In this document: positions 61,677-64,000 of the stretch, piece after piece
Position numbering within the stretch: the stretch's first letter is position 1
How the letters are laid out: each line of letters opens with the position of its first letter
Origin: Alkalilimnicola ehrlichii
Lineage (GTDB): Bacteria; Pseudomonadota; Gammaproteobacteria; Nitrococcales; AK92
DNA length: 64,000 nucleotides
Assembly: GCF_003399765.1 (NCBI RefSeq)
Contig: NZ_NFZV01000005.1
Location: forward strand, 124,001 to 188,000
Direction: 5' to 3'
The notes under the pieces: generated by a model
The model's input: only the letters and a program-made list of their open reading frames with translations
Told to the model about the DNA's origin: nothing
Databases searched by the model: none
Made by a program: the position numbers and the translations under genes

Positions 61677-61815
61677 TCTTTGATACCTAAGTCGAGTAAC
61701 GTCGTAGCGCACAGTTTATCTCAGCGAGCGCGGCGGGTGGCCGGATCGGAATGCCCGTTTTTAGTTGGCTTCTGCTAAACGGTAAGTTTTGGCCGATAGG
61801 AGGCCCTGTGAAACT

Positions 61816-61843
61816 TTGATTTAGAAAGTCGTATAACTAATAC
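61816..61843 (+). promoter_or_regulatory. Possible promoter of the minor pilin operon
   Basis: TTGATT (61816-61821), 16-bp spacer, TAATAC (61838-61843), about 77 bases before the fimT ATG. A small hairpin ACGGC-GGTAT-GCCGT follows near 61871-61885. Moderate match only. Confidence 0.4.
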
Positions 61844-61919
61844 TTTTTAGTGGTCGAAAAATCAAAATAAACGGCGGTATGCCGTGGCCCAAACGGATTG
61901 GGGGCGTATCGGCCTCTTT

Positions 61920-62393
61920 ATGAAGCAGTTCGCGCTTATGAAAAAGAATCGTGGTTTTACGCTTATCGAGCTGATCGTCGTTATGGTGGTTGTGGTGATC
62001 TTGGCAACAGTGGCCGTGCCCAATTTCACTCGAATTATCCAAGAGAACCGTATGACAGCAGATGCCAATGAGCTGATAACGCTGCTTAATGCGGCGCGTA
62101 GCGAGGCGGTTAGGCTGGGAGGGCAGGTTACGGCAAACCTGACTTCGGAGGAGGAGGGTTGGAGCGGTCAAATTCTGGTTCAAGACGAAGTTTATCGGCA
62201 ACTTGTGCGCAATACGGCGGCGGTCGATTTGGACGGCGATCACTCTATTGCGTTCTTCGCCGACGGCTCCGTCCCGCAGGACTTCAGCATCGTTCTGTCC
62301 CCGAGTTTATGCAATGGTTCCATTCGGTCGCGAGTGGTGTCGGTTGCGCCTACAGGGCGCGTAAGTGTAACAGCGCAAGATTGCGAACAATGA
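61920..62393 (+). CDS. FimT/GspH-type minor pseudopilin
   Basis: About 157 residues. Prepilin leader and helix MKKNRGFTLIELIVVMVVVVILATVAVPNF, cleaved by PilD after Gly; GspH domain with ENRMTADANELITLLNAARSEAVRLGG and a C-terminal PTGRVSV. Start ATG 61920 or 61938; ribosome sites are weak for both. First of the fimT-pilV-pilW minor pilin operon that primes pilus assembly. Overlaps pilV (ATGA). Confidence 0.9.
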   Translation: MKQFALMKKNRGFTLIELIVVMVVVVILATVAVPNFTRIIQENRMTADANELITLLNAARSEAVRLGGQVTANLTSEEEGWSGQILVQDEVYRQLVRNTAAVDLDGDHSIAFFADGSVPQDFSIVLSPSLCNGSIRSRVVSVAPTGRVSVTAQDCEQ

Positions 62394-62845
62394 AGAATAA
62401 AATCTTTCGACAGCGGCAGCGCGGTTTCTCTTTACTGGAAGTGCTGGTGGCGGTTTTGGTCCTGGCTATCGGCCTGTTGGGCGTGGCCGGGCTACAGGCT
62501 GTGTCTATGAGAGTTAATTTCAACTCGGAGATGCGCACCCAAGCGACTTTTCTGGCTTACGATGTTTTGGATCGTATGCGGGCGAATAGGGCCGCTGCGC
62601 TCGCCGGAGACTACAGCTTGGTGTTACAGGACCAGCCTTTATCCTGTGACCGGGAGTTCGTTCCCGACGAAAGCGCCTCTTTAAGCGACCGCGATTTGGC
62701 GGAATGGGCGAATCAAGTGGGGTGTTTCCTCTCGTCGGGTAAAGCGGCGGTAGGGGTGACCGATGGCGTCGCCACCATACAAGTGGAGTGGTTCGATACC
62801 GAGGCAGATGCGCAGGCCAGCATTACGGTGGGGGCGGAGCTTTGA
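62390..62845 (+). CDS. pilV: Minor pilin PilV
   Basis: 151 residues. Class III signal QRGFSLLEVLVAVLVLAIGLLGVAGLQ, with the pattern GxxGxAxLQ typical of PilV/GspI-like minor pilins, followed by TQATFLAYDVLDRMRANRAAALAG. ATG overlaps the fimT stop; its TGA overlaps a TTG start of pilW. Confidence 0.92.
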   Translation: MKNKIFRQRQRGFSLLEVLVAVLVLAIGLLGVAGLQAVSMRVNFNSEMRTQATFLAYDVLDRMRANRAAALAGDYSLVLQDQPLSCDREFVPDESASLSDRDLAEWANQVGCFLSSGKAAVGVTDGVATIQVEWFDTEADAQASITVGAEL

Positions 62846-63993
62846 ATAACGGTTACGGTTGCTCGCGTCGGGCTTTATGCCTGGGTTCCAGAGCTGCGAT
62901 GCCGCTGGAATCTTCAAAAGGCGCTTCGAAAGGATTCTCGCTGGTTGAGTTGATGGTGGCCTTGGTTATTGGCCTGATTCTAACTGCCGGCATTATCAAT
63001 TTGTTCCTAGGTAGCCACCGCAGTTACCAAATGAACGAGGATATGTCGCGTGTTCAGGAGAACATGCGTTTTGCCCTCGGGCGGTTGCAGGCCGATTTAC
63101 GCATGACAGCGTTCTCGGGCGGCATCCCGTTTAGCGTCATTAGTCACCTTAACCCTGCCGGTAGCGAGGGAATCTCGCCCCATGCTGCGGGCGGTCCAGC
63201 CATTCTCGGTTGGGAGGCAAGAGGAACCGGCGTTGGCGATGAATACGCGTTGAGAGCGTCAGCAATAGGCAATGCAGGCGACTGGAACAATGGTACCGGG
63301 GAGGGCTTTCCTACGGCTCTCGTCGGCGCAGCAGTCAGGGGCAGCGACGTCTTATTAAGCAGCGGACTCCGACGCCTGCCCGTTACCTTGCCGAATAACG
63401 CTACCAATGGAGAGAGCATCCGAACTGTCGGCAGCAGCGGGATTGAGCAAGGCCGTATCGTATTAATCATGCGGGACGACCTGACCGGAGGCGATTTGTT
63501 CCAGAAGACGAATTCGGCCGACGAAACAGACATTACCCGAGGCGAAGGCGGCACCCCCGGGAATGCGACAACAACGGCCCTGCTAAATCACGACGCCAGC
63601 TCAGTCGTTTACGAAGCAGGTACGTTTGCTTACTACATAGGGATTGGCGCGGGTGGGGAGCCGGGCCTGTTTCGGCGGGATTTGGCCGCGCTGACGCCAG
63701 CGCAAGAACTGATTAGCGGCGTACAGAGCATGCAGGTCCTGTATGGCATTAATGCCGACGGAAACGTGGGGGCTAGCACCTACGTGACGGCGGAAGACGT
63801 GACTAACTGGGAGAACGTATACAGTGTTCGCGTTTCGCTACTCCTAACGTCTGATCGGCAAGTGCAAGATATTCCCAGCACCGGGATCTACAACCTGCTA
63901 GGAACGCGCTTGCAAGTCCCGGCCGGCGAGGAAGATGCCCGGCTGCGGAAAGTAGCGACCACGACCGTGGCCATTCGAAACCGTTTGGATTAA
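62842..63993 (+). CDS. pilW: Minor pilin PilW
   Basis: About 383 residues from a TTG at 62842, or about 364 from the ATG at 62899 (MPLESSKGASKGFSLVELMVAL). Prepilin helix GFSLVELMVALVIGLILTAGIINLFLGSHRSYQ, then MSRVQENMRFALGRLQADLRMTAFSG as in PilW/ComFB-type proteins, and the end VATTTVAIRNRLD. The following genes (pilX, pilY1, pilE in related genomes) would lie beyond the window; the last 7 bases contain no readable start. Confidence 0.93.
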   Translation: MNNGYGCSRRALCLGSRAAMPLESSKGASKGFSLVELMVALVIGLILTAGIINLFLGSHRSYQMNEDMSRVQENMRFALGRLQADLRMTAFSGGIPFSVISHLNPAGSEGISPHAAGGPAILGWEARGTGVGDEYALRASAIGNAGDWNNGTGEGFPTALVGAAVRGSDVLLSSGLRRLPVTLPNNATNGESIRTVGSSGIEQGRIVLIMRDDLTGGDLFQKTNSADETDITRGEGGTPGNATTTALLNHDASSVVYEAGTFAYYIGIGAGGEPGLFRRDLAALTPAQELISGVQSMQVLYGINADGNVGASTYVTAEDVTNWENVYSVRVSLLLTSDRQVQDIPSTGIYNLLGTRLQVPAGEEDARLRKVATTTVAIRNRLD

Positions 63994-64000
63994 CCGCTAT

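Noticed and set aside
61677-61815. TPP riboswitch upstream of thiO
   Set aside because: A CTGAGA hexamer occurs on the minus strand, but the other conserved thi-box parts are absent.

Overview
The window is a chromosomal segment of a gammaproteobacterium with moderately high G+C. The evidence is a complete dcw cluster ending in ftsZ-lpxC-secA, a petABC-sspAB block, the diaA-yraN-lpoA-rsmI-rnpB string, a coaE-zapD-yacG block beside pilBCD, and a thiO-fimT-pilV-pilW locus. LpoA, ZapD and SspB are gammaproteobacterial proteins. The combination suggests a Chromatiales/Ectothiorhodospiraceae-like lineage, but that placement is inferred from gene order only. Layout: (1) 1-6400 holds the hisD tail, a DegS/AlgW protease (minus strand), a Nif3-family protein, the cytochrome bc1 operon petABC and sspAB. 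(2) 6440-11914 is an accessory insert with lower G+C. It is a five-gene same-strand cluster: two paralogous membrane desaturases/hydroxylases, a LuxI/FeeM-like N-acyltransferase, a group II PLP decarboxylase and a SAM methyltransferase. I do not recognise this combination, and it is the best candidate for an undescribed small-molecule (acyl-amine-like) pathway. (3) 11987-18156 holds a FAD-linked oxidase, diaA, yraN, lpoA, rsmI and RNase P RNA. (4) 18363-37454 is the cell-wall and division cluster mraZ to lpxC. It starts with a promoter and 10-bp-spaced MraZ operators, and its genes overlap or nearly touch for most of the run. (5) 37510-49115 holds dciA, secA, argJ, a mutT-thiE fusion, yacG, zapD, coaE, pilD, pilC, pilB and tRNA-Pro. 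(6) 49124-53329 holds ispB diverging from rplU-rpmA-obgE-proB. (7) 53330-56978 holds a poorly explained spacer, a small hypothetical gene, a Tat-type PhoX phosphatase, a Pho-box-like site and a tiny membrane ORF. (8) 57006-61676 holds modEABC, a decayed antitoxin gene, tRNA-Thr and thiO. (9) 61816-64000 holds the minor pseudopilins fimT, pilV and pilW. A feature of the whole window is that at least 16 reading-frame breaks occur in 12 genes. They include indispensable ones such as petB, ftsW and murB. Every break is repaired by restoring one base, nearly always in a homopolymer. This pattern points to base-calling deletions in the assembly, not to pseudogenes or programmed frameshifting. Such genes are annotated here as single repaired coding regions, with the break position given.
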